Below are positions 43,474 through 55,262 of a stretch of 64,000 nucleotides of DNA, one piece after another (position 1 is the stretch's first letter; every line of letters starts with the position of its first letter). Origin of the DNA: Pyropia yezoensis. Taxonomy: Eukaryota; Rhodophyta; Bangiophyceae; Bangiales; Bangiaceae. Both the position numbers and the translations under genes were made by a program. The notes under the pieces were generated by a model that did no database searches, had not been told where the DNA came from, and saw only the letters and a program-made list of their open reading frames with translations. Where the stretch lies: positions 34,386,894 to 34,450,893 of the forward strand of contig CM020618.1 in NCBI GenBank assembly GCA_009829735.1, read 5' to 3'.

Positions 43474-44358
43474 TTATTGGTTGACATTCGGCATCTTCGG
43501 CGGTGCTTGCTCAGGCTTTGGGGCATCGCCAGCAGCCTGTGTTTTTTCCGGGGGTACGCCCAGGGCTGATAGGTTGGACTCCAGTTCTGGTTGCAGGTTC
43601 AAGAGGTCCTCGTTGTTCAGGGCACGGGCAGAGCCTCGACAAGTTTCGGCCGTCCCAACTCGGGTGACCTTGGCGAAAGGTATCGGTTTCCGGCTCACGT
43701 TGACGACAAGCACGGAGAATGGGACGTGCCTTTCCACCTTTCGGTGCTACCCGTGGGCCAAGTACAATCGGTGTCTTGCCAGAAACTCTTTGCGTCCGAA
43801 GATCAGACTTTGGCCCGTTGTCCGGGTAGACACTGGAACCTTGGTTTCCGAACGAGGAAGAAGAAGCGCTGGTTTAAAAAGCGTCAGGGTAGAGGGAGGG
43901 ATACGGTCCTTCTTGCTCTTGAATACACGAGCCTTGGTGTCCAGATGCTCCATCATAGGTGATACATATCCGTGGTTGAACTGCACGTTTCCGTCTCCTG
44001 GCAGGATAATCTTCACATGCTGCTTCTGGAAGTCCCATTTTAATGTAAAGGGGACTGAGAGGGTCTTGACGACGAGAAAGGGAAAAAGCATCAGTTCCTT
44101 GTTGACAAAGATGGTGACAGGAAGGCGGCCAAGCGGTCGTAGAGTTTGAACCGATGCATCCACAATCTGGTTCTTGGTAGGAGCTCTACAGGCTTGTCGG
44201 CGCCAGCACGGAGGTAAAAGGTTCTCAGTGATGACGCCTGGACCGGCTCCCGTGTCCATCACCGGAGTAGCATCTTGGGGAAGGCTATCCCCCACACGCA
44301 TGCGAGCATCAATCTTGAGGTTGTTTTTTTGCAGGACGAGCAAGGTCCCCTGGAACAA
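43474..44358 (-). pseudogene. Family B protease and protease-RT linker
   Basis: The protease motif TPVMDTGAGPGV lies in the right (5') part. A stop at 43747 interrupts the same frame, which goes on to 43474. The preceding FQGTLLVLQKNNLKI resembles FKGTLLVLRKRNFAL in family D, so families B and D are related to each other more than to C or E. Confidence 0.65.
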
Positions 44359-44486
44359 ACAGGGCGTCCAGGCGGCTACCGGTTGAGCGGGTAACTGCCG
44401 TCCTTTCTCCCGGCATGCAAGGGGAGAACGGGAGACGGTACCATGCCGTCAAATATTCGGGTGGACTCTTGGGGGGAGCGCCTGCC

Positions 44487-44957
44487 CTACTCGTTTTTCG
44501 AGCCCGAGGATTCTGTGGTGGTCTCGGCTTCCAGGTCACAGTCCGTAGGGGCTTCCTTGGTGAGGGCATCAGTGATGCTCTGCAAGGTCGCCACCCGGAC
44601 CGCGTGTACCTGAGCCTTCTCCGTCTTGGTAGGCGTCCGTAGGTCAGCCCAGTTGACCGCCTCGGCGAATACTAGCCCTTGGCGCTTGAACATCTCCTGC
44701 AGATCCTTGGGGATGGTCGGGCACTGGTGAGACAGATGGTCCTCCTTCTGGCACAGCGAGCAAAACCAGAAACGCTGGTTTTTGACTTGTCTAGGAGCCA
44801 CCAAAGTAGGTTGCCTTTTGAAGACGACGCCACCCCACGTGTAACCTGACGCCAAGGGAGAGGTCTCGCCAAAAGCCAGTACCGGTACAGGGTTATCGCC
44901 TGCCTCATACTTGTCGGGTCCAGGGCGAACTCGCGACAACGGCTTGGGAGTGGACAC
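44487..44957 (-). pseudogene. Family B gag, nucleocapsid part
   Basis: A zinc knuckle CSLCQKEDHLSHQC (CX2CX4HX4C) is preceded by Lys/Arg-rich residues. It ends in an acidic tail and lies in a different frame from the capsid part at 45011-45366, so gag is broken. Confidence 0.6.
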
Positions 44958-45010
44958 CGCAGGGGCCTGGAGTGCCTTGGCTTGCCGGTACTTGCTCTCG
45001 GTGTAGGGGA

Positions 45011-45366
45011 TCAGCTGCTGGAAGGGATAATCTTGGTGTTCCTCGTTGTAGTTCTCAGCATCAACCTGGAGATTTCAGGGAGCCCTTCCGAGAAGATCAT
45101 CTTGAGCCTGTCCTTAGGGTAAACGTTGCCACAAGCCTCGCTCATATCACGGACACGACGGGCGAAGGCCTCTGGAGTCTCCTGTCGCTCCATAGTTGCC
45201 CGGTTCAGCTTTCCCACCGCCTTGCGCAGGACGTCCGCGTCGGTGTAGTTGGACAGAATCTGGTTGACCGCTTCCGGATAGCTACCAACGGTGCGCCCGA
45301 TGACGTGTCCGGCTGAGTCCGGAAAAACTTGGCCGAACCGCTGTTCCGCTTCTCCGATCATCAACT
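45011..45366 (-). pseudogene. Family B gag, capsid part, cut at 45366
   Basis: Minus-strand Gag segment with SYPEAVNQILSNYTDADVLRKAV and ETPEAFARRVRDMSEACGNVYPKDR, matching the Gag core of family D (SYPEAVNWFLETY ... IEAFAARLRGLTELCGNIH). Similarity stops at about 45366, where unrelated GC-rich DNA begins, so the 5' end and 5' LTR of family B are missing or displaced. Confidence 0.6.
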
Positions 45367-45968
45367 TACTACGCCCTGCACAGTGCAGGCTTGACACGGA
45401 CGCGCCGTCATTGTCCATCGACGGCGTGGCCGGGGGCGGCGACGGCGGCGGTTGCGGGGGTGGCGGTCGCCGCCCGACAGGGGTGGCGTAGGGCGACCGC
45501 CGCGGGCGGCTGCGGGCGCCGCCCGCGGGGTCCCGTCGTGGACATGGCTGCGCCGCGCAGTGCTCCTTAACGGCCGTTTCGGGACAAGACCAAGCCCGCG
45601 GCACACCGATATTGCGGCGCCGCGAACTGGTTGCCACATTGCAGTACCCCTAAAGGGCGACCAATGGCAAGGATCGATTTGCCCGAGATAATTGCAAAAC
45701 GCGCCCTCCGCAAGCCACGAGCTACGTAGCAGCCACAAGGAAACTTGCGGGTCCACAGTTCATTGCGGCTTAGCCAGTTTGTGTCTCTGCGGCGCCATAT
45801 CTCCTGTCTTGAATAGCGATGCGCAACGACGTCGACCTATGAGAGGACGAATAAGCAGTCGCTGGCGTGGCACGTCGAGCAAGAGAGCGCCGCCCGGGGA
45901 ACCCGACTCAATCACGGACGGTTCCTATTTAGGACACCCCGTCTGATCAACCTTTATTCCGTGTTACT
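45367..45968. other. GC-rich non-coding stretch
   Basis: No supported gene. It contains a 15-base palindrome (CCTGCACAGTGCAGG near 45375), self-complementary GCGGTCGCC/GGGCGACCGC segments near 45463-45505, and a pair GGACACCCCG (45932-45941) / CGGGGTGTCC (46005-46014) that could form a hairpin. Confidence 0.4.
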
Positions 45969-47875
45969 AGAGACTTTCAGCAGGTGCAGATCCCGTTAGG
46001 AATGCGGGGTGTCCCGCAAACGTATGCCATGTATGGCCGTCATATTGCTGTTCTCCCAATTTTGGCCAATCCGGACAGGAACAACACTGCATGAACAACT
46101 GTGTGAGCCAATCGCGTGCTGGCAGGTGGGGGCGAGCCAATCGCGTGCTCTAGGAGCCCAATCGCCCTGAGCAGATGATTGGCTGCAGCCACAGTGGGCC
46201 TCTTACCAATCGCCGATTGGTCGAAGCACTGTTGTTTTCTCGGCTGAGATCGCCGAAGATTCCCCCCACATGGTCTCGTTCCTTTCAGGAACAGTTGTCC
46301 AGCTTGTCTTGGTGTCTGTTCCACTCGGGTTCTCCCCTCCATGTGCTCGGAGTCCCGCTCAAGTGGCAGATCTTGCCGTTTGCACAACAATGGAGGCTGA
46401 TTCAGAGCTCTCATTGGTCAGAGAGGCGTCCTGTGAGGCATGTCATTGGTCAGTGGACTGTTGTTCTTGTTCATGTCCGGATCGGCCAAAATTGGGAGAA
46501 CTGCAATACCGAGATCTGCTCAAGGAGAGTCCCTTAAATTGTCGACCATAGCAGAGTGGATTCCGGCTGGGAAAAATCGACACGTTGTGACGCGGGTCGC
46601 AATTGACCTTCCTTTCATCCTGGAATGACGGCTGGAGGCACGAGTGACTGCCACTCCGCCCGCATACCAGCAAGCGCTGACCGGCTCTGCGACCAGCAGC
46701 TGGCGTCACTGCCCATCGTCCACATAACCACCCCAGTTGCCCAGCGCAGTGGGTCTTAGACCATGTACCTAGAAATCCGCGCATGTGAATGCGAGCACGT
46801 GCTAGAGCGTGTTTTTGGTCTCCGTCGACCTCGGTTCCCCGTGTAAACATCTGCTTCGAGTTCGAGAACGATCACGCCTGAGATGTCAAAAAACACGAGC
46901 CGTGCGCGCTCTCCCACATTCTGCGTGCACTCTGCCACATATCCAAAAGAAAAAACACTCTGGGTGCCTATGCATGTTTATTTTGTTGCAGCCCTCACGA
47001 GAAGCATGCAAAATGATGCTAGGGGGCCACCTTATTCGAGCATTCCACATCCTCGTGCACAGCACGTCCGCGCGTGTCAAACACGTGTCTGCACAGTTCG
47101 TGCGGGTAGCGCTGCTTGACCACGCCCGGGTTCCCGTTGGGACTTCGCGGTCACCGATCGTCAACCTGGGGCACTTGGTCTGCGCCGGTTTTGGCGGACA
47201 GTCATACGATTGTGCAGCGAAACGTGTCTGAAACGACACGTCCTTTGTGAAAGGATGGGTGCACGGCACCAAATTGCATCGAGGATTTGCGTAATTCTGC
47301 TTCGCTGATGCGCGTTTGCAAAAAATTGCTCTGCACTGCGGTTTGGACTGGCACGGGACACGTGCATCTCGGATTGTTCCATGCGAGAATTTGCTGCAAA
47401 ACCATGCGGATTTTTTTGGCTATCTCAGCCGGTACTGAGCAACAAGTTTCACTTCTTATATGAGGACGTAGCCCTTCACGTCCTGGTCATCGTAGGCAAG
47501 AAACAGAGAGAAAGATAGCGCCATATTCGTCGTGGTCGTTGTCGTACTCGTTTTATGCGCGTTTTTTGGTCCTCAGAGGCCATATGGGCCACTTTGCGAC
47601 TTCATGCGTTGTCGATGCGGGCCCGATGCGCGGAATTCTAGGTACATGGGTTAAGACCCCCTGCGCAGGTGCGCCGACACCCATCCGCGGCAAAGAACGC
47701 CGACACCCCACTACACGTTCATAAAGTACTGTGGACTGCGGGTCGACCATTCCGTGGCGAGGTTTGTTACCTGCTGAAGGTCCCGGCGCTAAAGGCTCGT
47801 TGAGGAAATCCTCATGCCACGTTACAGAGAAAGTACCGAGATCTGTTTCGAGATCTGTACCTGCTGAAAGTCTCT
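45969..47875. repeat. Three nested inverted-repeat pairs (possible foldback or MITE-like elements)
   Basis: Outer pair 45969-45992 and 47852-47875 (23 of 24 bases complementary). Second pair 46044-46085 and 46463-46507 (about 39 of 42), enclosing 377 bp. Third pair 46741-46784 and 47626-47669 (39 of 44), enclosing 841 bp. No ORF with recognisable motifs lies inside. A direct repeat GAGCCAATCGCGTGCT occurs at about 46105 and 46134. This fits non-autonomous DNA transposons inserted in or beside one another; target duplications were not identified. Confidence 0.5.
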
Positions 47876-48474
47876 ATTGGGAGACTTTCCGCCACAGACG
47901 CCATGACACACGTGGCGCCGTGACAAATCCAAGTACAGATGAACGGCGCTTGGAGCGGGGCGGTGTGCCTTGCTGCCGCGATTTTGGCCACCGTGACGCG
48001 GCCGCCGGACGCCGCCGGCCGCCGCCCCCGGGGAGCCCCTCCCCGCTCGGCACGGCAGCCGCCAGTAACAGCGGGGCGCGCACCGGCGGCGTTCAGCTTG
48101 ATCATCACCCTGGACGGTAGCGGCCGGCAGCCGCGTGGCCACTGCCAGCCCCGCCGCCGCCGACCTGCACTCCCGACGCCCAGCCGGGAGCGGCGGCGGC
48201 GGCGGCCGCCGCATGCAGTCAGCGAGATCCCGCTCACCCCCATGGCCGCGCGGCCGTTCCGCGCTGCGGCATCGCGAGGCGGAGGTTTGGGGAGGAGCGT
48301 GTAGCGTAATGGGACCCAGATTCCCGGACCCAGGAACCACAACCACACACACAGAGACCACAGTCCGAAGCCCAGGAAGGAACAGGTAAGAGCCCTTGCT
48401 GATCCACTCGCCCGCCACGATACGGGGCAAAGGTAAACAGGACAAAAGCCCGAGGGAGAAGGAACCCAAAGTAC
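47876..48474. other. GC-rich non-coding flank
   Basis: No supported gene. There are GC-rich simple stretches (GGCGGCGGC near 48195) and several overlapping frames without motifs. Confidence 0.4.
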
Positions 48475-49071
48475 TGTTGATTTTACAAGATGGCCCCGGG
48501 GAGAACCCCGGAGCACCCCTCAAGAACCTCCCCCCCTGGCCCCTCCAGGGGCCCTGAGCGAGGCCCCCAGAGGGCGCCTCCAGCGGGCCAAGTGCCAGCA
48601 AGGCACCGGCCGCTCACTGGGCCAACACACAAAAAGCAAGCGAAATCCCCCCACACACACATGTCAATCCCCAAAAAAAACCCAGCGGGAAAAAGGGGAA
48701 AGACACGAAATCACGCAAGGAAAACAAATGCGAAAAATCAAACAAATAACGCGAACGTCCGTATGCCCCAGCCCGGCAAGTCCACCGCTCCGGGTGACCA
48801 ATCAGGGCACCAGGCGTGTCGCCACTGCCCCGGGCCACCGATGCAGGGATCCTCGGCCAGCGCGTGGTTCCACGTAACGCTGCCAGCCGGGTCCCAAGTC
48901 AGTCTCCCGGGTTCCACCGGTCCCAGGGGCTCAGAACGCCACATGGCCCCCTCACTAGGGCCGAGCGTCCCGCCGGCCAACAAGGAAACCGAGGGAAAGG
49001 GACTGGGGAACGTCTGACAGGGTTACAACAGGGCCACAACGGACGGGTTGTGGGGCAAGTGTCTGTCAACA
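48475..49071 (-). repeat. Putative 3' LTR of family D
   Basis: A 597-bp segment with inverted ends TGTTGA at the left and TCAACA at the right. To its right, on the minus strand, lies a purine-rich run (GTCGGGGGGTCCC) that could be the polypurine tract. It sits where the 3' LTR of the minus-strand family D element is expected, beyond the antisense ORF. No second copy is in the window, so the assignment is tentative. Confidence 0.4.
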
Positions 49072-49515
49072 GGGACCCCCCGACAGGTGCCTCGTGCGAG
49101 GGGAACCCGTTGAGACTGGCCAGGGGCGGGTACAGGAGAGGTGTGGGCCACGCGCAGGGTAAACCAAAGGGGGTGTGGCGCAGCCCGCGCCGGCCGCCCA
49201 CCTGCATTCCTCCTCCCCGTCGCCCACCCCATGTGGCGCCGCACGCCAGGGGGGGGTGACGCGGTGTAGGAGCACAGGCGGGGGCCAGCGGAACGTGGGC
49301 GCAGCCCTGGTACCATTTGGAACGCAGGAGGCGAGTGGATAAGGGCACCCTCACGGGTTCCCTCGTCCCTAGCACCCGGGTCCCATCGTACCATCGTCCC
49401 CGCGGCGCTTACCGTGACCACCTCGCTCTCCTTCGTTACCGCGTTCCCCTTCTCCGTCTCCGTGCCCACGTACCCCACCACACGTACCACCACTTTCCCC
49501 TCCACCCGGGCCCCT
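49072..49515. other. Leader region of the family D antisense ORF
   Basis: The plus-strand frame of the antisense ORF is open back to at least 49414 but has no ATG before 49516. No other gene is seen. Confidence 0.4.
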
Positions 49516-51261
49516 ATGGATACCGGCAGCGCCGCGGCGGGTTCGCCTGCTGACGCGGGCCCTGGGGCCCCCATCCTTCAAGGTGACCGAGCGGTTCAAG
49601 GTGGCCCCGCTTCTGGGTCAGGCATTCCAGGTGGGCAAGGCGTACGTGCTGCTCAAGGTGGCCCCGCTACTGGGCCAGACGTTCTATCTGCAACCCAAGA
49701 GGGAACCGGGGCGGGCCAGTTGTTTGCGGCCGTAGTTGGCGTGGTTCCTGAAGACTTCGGACCCGAGACGGTTACGGCGTGGCGTCGGGAGGAGGCGCGA
49801 GGTTGGGTTACTGGTTCCCCGGCTCATGGGATCCTTCGAGCCGTGGACGGGAGCTGTCCGGGTAACTCGTTTCGTAAGCAGATGGCGGTGATGCCAGAAG
49901 CTCGGACCCCTGTCCTTGCGGACCGTTCCCTGTCGATCACGGTTGTACGGCACGCGGACGAGGTCAGGTACATCGAACGGTTCAAGGCGGTCCGCATGGA
50001 ACTCTCCCAAGGGACCCTACCTGCCGCACCTTCACCCTGTTACCTGATCGGATCTCCCCCGTACCCGAACCGTCCCGGGTACCAAGTGACCCTACCTAGC
50101 CAGGTGTTCAGTCGGCACCACCGTGACAAGAGTCGGCTCCTGGTCGGGTGGCATCAACAAGAGTTCTCCAACTGTTCAGCGGCTACCCGAGGGCTCCATT
50201 ACGTTCGGGTTCCTCACTGGTTCGAGAACGTGGAACTACCATTCGGGGCCCTTGTGGAACTTCCTGCGGTCCAGTGTTACTTCACGGAACTTCTTCGTTC
50301 CTCGGACGCGTTCCCTTCGTACGTGTTTCGGACGGAATGGGCTACCAACTATGCGGTGTACCTGCTCGAGTTCGCCCGGCGGGAGAGTTACCTGTGCCTC
50401 TTCTCTCGGCCCCTGCGTACGTGGATCCAGCGCGTTGGTACCCGTACCATCTGTCAGGGTCCCGGTGGCGTGGACGAGGCCGCAGTGCGGGACCTGGACG
50501 CCCTTCTGACCCTCAGTGACCAAGTGGTTTCCGTGGCGGGGCTCAGTGCGCGTCTCCTTGCTTCCGGGAAACGTCGCAAAGATCACGGTTCCTTCGTCCA
50601 GGTTCGATTCGAGAGTCGGGACGGGGTATGGGCGGCCCTGGTAGACGAGGACCTGGCCCCGTTGGACCTACCGTACTCGTCGGACGTACTGGAAGGGCGC
50701 GAGATCCTCGGGGCCCAGGACGGGAACGCTGATCAGTCGGACGAGGCGGTTCCCGCTGGTCCCTCTGGGTTCCCGGGCGCTCGGTCATCGGGGTCAGCTG
50801 GGCATCGTTCCAACCCTCCCGGGGGTCGTACCGTGTACGTGGCTGACCTTCTGGACCATGGGGACGTGCCCGACGCGGAACTTGTGGACCTGGAGGGAAA
50901 CCTGACTACCACGGCGGTTCTTGGGCTACGCAGTTTCTTTAGGGGTCCCGCGGACGTCCTTGCTAACGCTCATGTCGGGCCCCTGTTGTCAGCTTCCCTT
51001 CACGCGACGGTTAACCTTGGAGCCCGCGTAGCCGAGTGGACCCGTGTTCAAGGGGGCTCCAGTAACCAAGACTACAAAGGGCTACTGAGCCTGGTTGACC
51101 GTAACGGGATCCTTGGGGACCTTGGTGCCGAGTTGGGTAACGCCGAGGCAGCCGCGCGACGTGCCTGGACGGGGACTCAGGAAGGTTCTCGGGTCCGTGG
51201 CCGGGACGACATGGACGAGGAAGAGTCTATTCGTCCCGACAGTCGCTTCCGTAGGTACTAG
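49516..51261 (+). CDS. Family D antisense ORF
   Basis: Intact frame of 581 codons from the ATG at 49516 (CCTATGG context) to a TAG at 51261, on the strand opposite the family D gag-pol, between pol and the putative 3' LTR. The N-terminus is Gly/Ala/Pro-rich with repeated QGGPA-like units (VQGGPASG, AQGGPATG). The centre looks globular (RSLSITVVRHADEVRYIERF; LPAVQCYFTELLRSS; WATNYAVYLLEFARRESYLCLF). The C-terminus is helical (LLSLVDRNGILGDLG) and ends charged (GRDDMDEEESIRPDSRFRRY). No known domain recognised. It is intact although the accompanying pol is broken. It has no RS-rich tract like that of family C, so homology between the two is unproven. Confidence 0.7.
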   Translation: MDTGSAAAGSPADAGPGAPILQGDRAVQGGPASGSGIPGGQGVRAAQGGPATGPDVLSATQEGTGAGQLFAAVVGVVPEDFGPETVTAWRREEARGWVTGSPAHGILRAVDGSCPGNSFRKQMAVMPEARTPVLADRSLSITVVRHADEVRYIERFKAVRMELSQGTLPAAPSPCYLIGSPPYPNRPGYQVTLPSQVFSRHHRDKSRLLVGWHQQEFSNCSAATRGLHYVRVPHWFENVELPFGALVELPAVQCYFTELLRSSDAFPSYVFRTEWATNYAVYLLEFARRESYLCLFSRPLRTWIQRVGTRTICQGPGGVDEAAVRDLDALLTLSDQVVSVAGLSARLLASGKRRKDHGSFVQVRFESRDGVWAALVDEDLAPLDLPYSSDVLEGREILGAQDGNADQSDEAVPAGPSGFPGARSSGSAGHRSNPPGGRTVYVADLLDHGDVPDAELVDLEGNLTTTAVLGLRSFFRGPADVLANAHVGPLLSASLHATVNLGARVAEWTRVQGGSSNQDYKGLLSLVDRNGILGDLGAELGNAEAAARRAWTGTQEGSRVRGRDDMDEEESIRPDSRFRRY

Positions 51262-51643
51262 GTTAGCGAGGGTATTGGGGTTCTGCGGGCGTGTTCCATG
51301 TGTTGACCCTTCGTCTTGTTGCTTGGAGGGCTCTAAAGTTTCCACTGCTTGTTGCCATCCTCTTGGTAGTCCTGCCCCCCTTCCGATAATCACCCTTTCT
51401 TGTAGTCCCTGAAAGGGGGGCGAGAGTAATGGGGGGAAAGGGGGAAACAACCAACCCAAGGTTAGCCAGAAACAGAATTCCAAGTAGCCCTCCATTCAAA
51501 GAAAAACAATGTATTCCTTGCCACATACATGTTGACTGGAACCGTATATTGAACCTGTGACCTTCCCATGCTCATGGGCCTCTTGCATGGCACTTAACCT
51601 GGGCGGGGTCCGACTGACCAGGTCAAAGGCGCGTGGCCTAGGG
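51262..51643. other. Spacer between convergent family D antisense ORF and pol
   Basis: About 380 bases without a supported gene, including a short pyrimidine-rich part near 51340-51400. Confidence 0.4.
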
Positions 51644-52700
51644 TTAGCAACGGGGCCACATATCCGCGCCCGGTTCAAGGTTCCAGGGCCACACAGCATA
51701 GATAGCTTTGAAGGGTTCCAGTAGTACGATGGCCTCCTCCTCCCGCAGTGGAGGTTCGGTCCCAACGCGTTCATAGTACTGGATAACCTTGGCCCTGTCG
51801 AACTTGTGGTAAGGTTCCCAGGTATCCTCGGACTGGGCGTAGCCCCACCAGCGTACCAAGAGCCAAAGGTTCCCTTCCTGGTCCCTGTCGTGCCCCAAGA
51901 AACGTTCCCAAACAAAAGGGGTGCCAGAGTCCTCGTGGTCCAGGGGTTCAACCGGTTCTTGCGGACCATGCAACATGGACGTGGAGTCCGTCTGGCCAGA
52001 GGGTGTGGGTGCACGGGCCACATGGTCACTACTAACCCGGTCACGGATCCCTTCAACCAGTACCGTGAACGTGTGCCCATCTCGGTGCACGATCCGATAG
52101 GGACCCTTGACTCTTTGGTCCAGTTTCTTCCGACTGTCGTCGTTGGTATCCACGTACACCCAGTCTCCCACGCGAAGGGTCTCGTTCACAGGCGTAACCC
52201 GCTTATCTTAACCCCTCTTATACCGGCGCTGGGCCAGGTCAAGGTTCTTGCGTACCGTGAAGGCTAGGTTCCTGACGTGGGCCCGTCTCATCTCGCGTAC
52301 CTGGCATGCGTTGCCACTGAACTCCTTGGGATACGGGGACCCTGGGAGCCGGTCCAGTGCAAAGGTACGCAAGCGTTCAGGGATAACGAGCTCAAACGGG
52401 GCCACGCCGGTACTCTGTTGTGGCCTTGTGTTACACGCCACGGTAAGCACGGAAACCAATTCGTCCCACTGGTCCTGATGGTCCTCGATGTACGTACGTA
52501 ACTGGGCCACGATAGTTCGGTTAAAGCGTTCCACTTGTCCCTGGGTCTGCGGATGGTACGTGGTAGACGTTACGTGTTTGATCCCAAGCATACTGCAGAC
52601 GCCACGGAAGTGCGTGGACGCCAGCTGGGGCCCATTATCAGTCAGTAACGTTTCCGGGGGCCCGTAAGAAGCGACCCATGTATCCGAGAAGGCCGAGGCC
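51644..52700 (-). pseudogene. Family D integrase C-terminal half and chromodomain
   Basis: After a one-base shift near 52700 the frame carries TYHPQTQGQVERFNRT (integrase Glu) in the piece 52208-52591. The piece 51644-52189 carries the GDWVYVDTNDDSRKKLDQR module and a chromodomain (LWLLVRWWGY ... DTWEPYHKF). It ends at a stop at 51644, 382 bases from the antisense ORF stop. Confidence 0.7.
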
Positions 52701-55235
52701 CACCACTTCCGCGTCCTGACTGCTGATGGGTACTACTCTGGTAAGCTTGGTGAACCTGTCCACGATAACCAAAAGGTACTTGTTCCCGTTCACTGTCTCG
52801 GGCACGGGTCCCAACAGGTCAAGGCATACGTCCCTAAAGGGATCCGTGGCGGGGAACAACTTCAACGGATTGGTACGTCGCCTTCCTTGAACCTTGCCCT
52901 TGGAACAAGCGGTGCAGTTGGTAACAAAAGCGTGCAAGTCGGCCACCATAGTTTCCCAGTAGAACGTTCGTCTCATAGAGGTGTACATCTTATTGATCCC
53001 TGGGTGTCCCGCGTGGCCTGGTTCATGTTCCAAAGTCAGTACCTCCTGCTGTAGTTCCTTAGGAACCACAATCTGAACGGCTCGGTCCAGAGGAGCCAGT
53101 CGTACAAGTAACCCTTCAGGTGTTTCCCCGTACCGCGAGTTAGCGTTCCGGTTCATCTCTTCCTGAAGTTCCTTGCAACGCTTGTCGTTTCCCTGAGCCT
53201 TTAGGATCCTGTCAACCGACAACGGTGGGTACCTCTTGTGTGTCTTGAAGTTCGGGCGGGCCCATCCGGTAACAAAGTTGGCCATAGTTAACAGGGAAGG
53301 TATCTCCTCGGGTATAAGTCCTCGGTCGTGTCCCGTAGTTTCTAGCCTTGACATAAAGTCTGCGGCATGGTGGTGTTGACCAGGCCGAAACTCAACTGTA
53401 TAATTGTACTCGGCTAACCGGAGTCGCCAACGAGCCAAACGTCCATGGGCTCCGTCCATGTGTAACATCCACTTTAATGCGGTGTGGTCCGTGCGTACAA
53501 CGAAGCGTGTCCCCTCTAGGTACGGTCGTAACAGAAAGAGAGCCTAGACAACCGCGAGGCACTCGCGTTCCGAGGTACTATAGTTCCGTTCCGCTTGTGT
53601 CAGGACCCTGCTCCAGTAACCCACGGGCTTGTGGGCCCCGTCCTCTTGTTCCTGTAGCAAAACGCACCCAATCTGGGCAGCGCTCGCGTCGGTATCTACA
53701 ATAAACTGGCCCGAGCGTCGCGGAAGCGCCACGATCGGTGTGTGGGGTAGACGGTACTTGAGTTCCTCGAACGCGTCCGTCTGAGCCGGGGTAAACGGGA
53801 GCAGAGGGTCGGGTACCTTGGTACTTGTCATAGCCAACAGAGGGCGGGCAACCTGAGCATAGCCCTTAACAAAGCGACGGTAAACGTTATACATTCCCAG
53901 GAAACTGCGTAGGTCCTTCTTGGTTCTCGGTGTTTCGGCTTCTCGTAGTCCAACTAGGTTCTTCTCGTTCACGCGTAGCTGGCCCTTGCCGACGATATGG
54001 CCAAGGTACTCAACCTCGTCATGGAACAAAAAGCACTTGCTGGCCTTGAGGGAAACACCGGCCTTAGCGAGTAGCCCAAAGATCTCTTCCAGGTGTTCCA
54101 GGTGTTCCGTAGGGTTCTTAGAGAAAACAACAATGTCGTCCAGGTACACGAGGCACGTCTTCCACTTAACCCCGGATAGGATCATGTCAACGGCCCGTTG
54201 AAACGTAGCCGGAGCGTTCGTAGGACCAAAGGGGAGCCTTATGTACAGGAAGGTTCCTTCGTGACACGTAAACGTCGTCTTATCCTGGTCCTCGGCAGCA
54301 ACAGGGATCTGCCAGTAACCACAGTTCGCGTCCAACATCGAAAACACGGTTGCTTCTCCCAGAAAGTCGATACAGTCGTCCATCCTCGGTAACGGGTACG
54401 TGTCCTTAACCGTCACATCGTTCAGTCTGCGGTGGTCAACACAGAACCGCGGGGTACCATCGGGCTTGGGGACCAAGACGACCGGGAACGACCACTCAGC
54501 CTGTGACGGTTCAATGACCCCGAGCTTGGTCTTCTTTTCAACTTGTTCCTTGATCAGGTCCCGATGATGGAGCCCGGTACGGTACAGTTGGGAACTAATA
54601 GGCTTGGCCCCATCTTTCAAAGTGATCCGGTGGGGCGTCACATTAATACGTCCCTGTTGTCCGTCCCAAAGTTCCTTGTAGCGTTCCAAAAGTTCACGTA
54701 CAGCCTGGTGCAGTTCAGGCGGGATCAGCTCGTACGCCACCTTGGGCATCTTGACCGGGGTTCCGTCCGACGTCTTTCCCTGTGTATCCGGCTCGGGTAC
54801 CGTGGTTCCATCGGATCCCTTAGGGGTCTCGCCCCCCGGTGACGACGCTTGACCCGACGTGCTCCCTTGCTCGGTTCCCAGCGTGACAATAGGGTCGGCC
54901 CCCTCACTAGGGGCCGGCAAGTAACCAGTGGGGACCTCGAGCACGGGTCCGTCGTACGGGATAGCGAGGCCTATGGCGAAGTTCTTGGGCAAGTTAACCG
55001 GCCGGTTCGAGATGTTCATGATATGGATCCGGAAGTCCCGCCGGGTCCGTACGTTAACCAGGGCGTTATGCAGACGGAGCCCTTTCTTAGCCATCTTGTG
55101 CGGTCGTTCATAAAGTAAACAACGTCCATTCGTTCCGCACTTGACGTAGACCGCTTGGAGGGATCGGGGTGCCAAAGTTACACCCTTAGAGAGGTACAGG
55201 GCAGAAGGATCTTGGCGTACGGGGTTACCCTTCAC
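52638..55235 (-). pseudogene. Family D reverse transcriptase, RNase H and integrase N-half
   Basis: One minus-strand frame with a stop at 53544. RT: FCVDHRRLNDVTVKD, PFGPTNAPATFQRAVD (Pro replaces the usual Leu) and CLVYLDDIVVFSKNP. RNase H: FIVDTDASAAQIGCVLLQEQ and STSERECLAVV, then HHHAADFMSRLE. Integrase: GHPGINKMY, CTACSKGK and LDLLGPVPETVNGN with the first Asp. The frame is lost near 52700 by one extra G. Confidence 0.8.
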
Positions 55236-55262
55236 AGGAAAAGCGTTCTGGGTCCTTCCGTC

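Noticed and set aside
46883-47231. Small plus- and minus-strand frames of 60-140 codons in 46.0-47.8 kb
   Set aside because: Overlapping on both strands, no motifs, and they cross the inverted-repeat arms.
45969-47875. CRISPR-like or tandem repeat array
   Set aside because: The repeats are inverted pairs with unequal spacing, not regular direct repeats, and the genome is eukaryotic.
48300-48400. Possible exon with donor GGAACAGGTAAGAGC
   Set aside because: One donor-like site without a supporting coding frame or acceptor.
48130-48520. Minus-strand frames of 234-259 codons near 47812-48601
   Set aside because: Overlapping frames in GC-rich DNA without motifs, crossing the putative family D LTR boundary.
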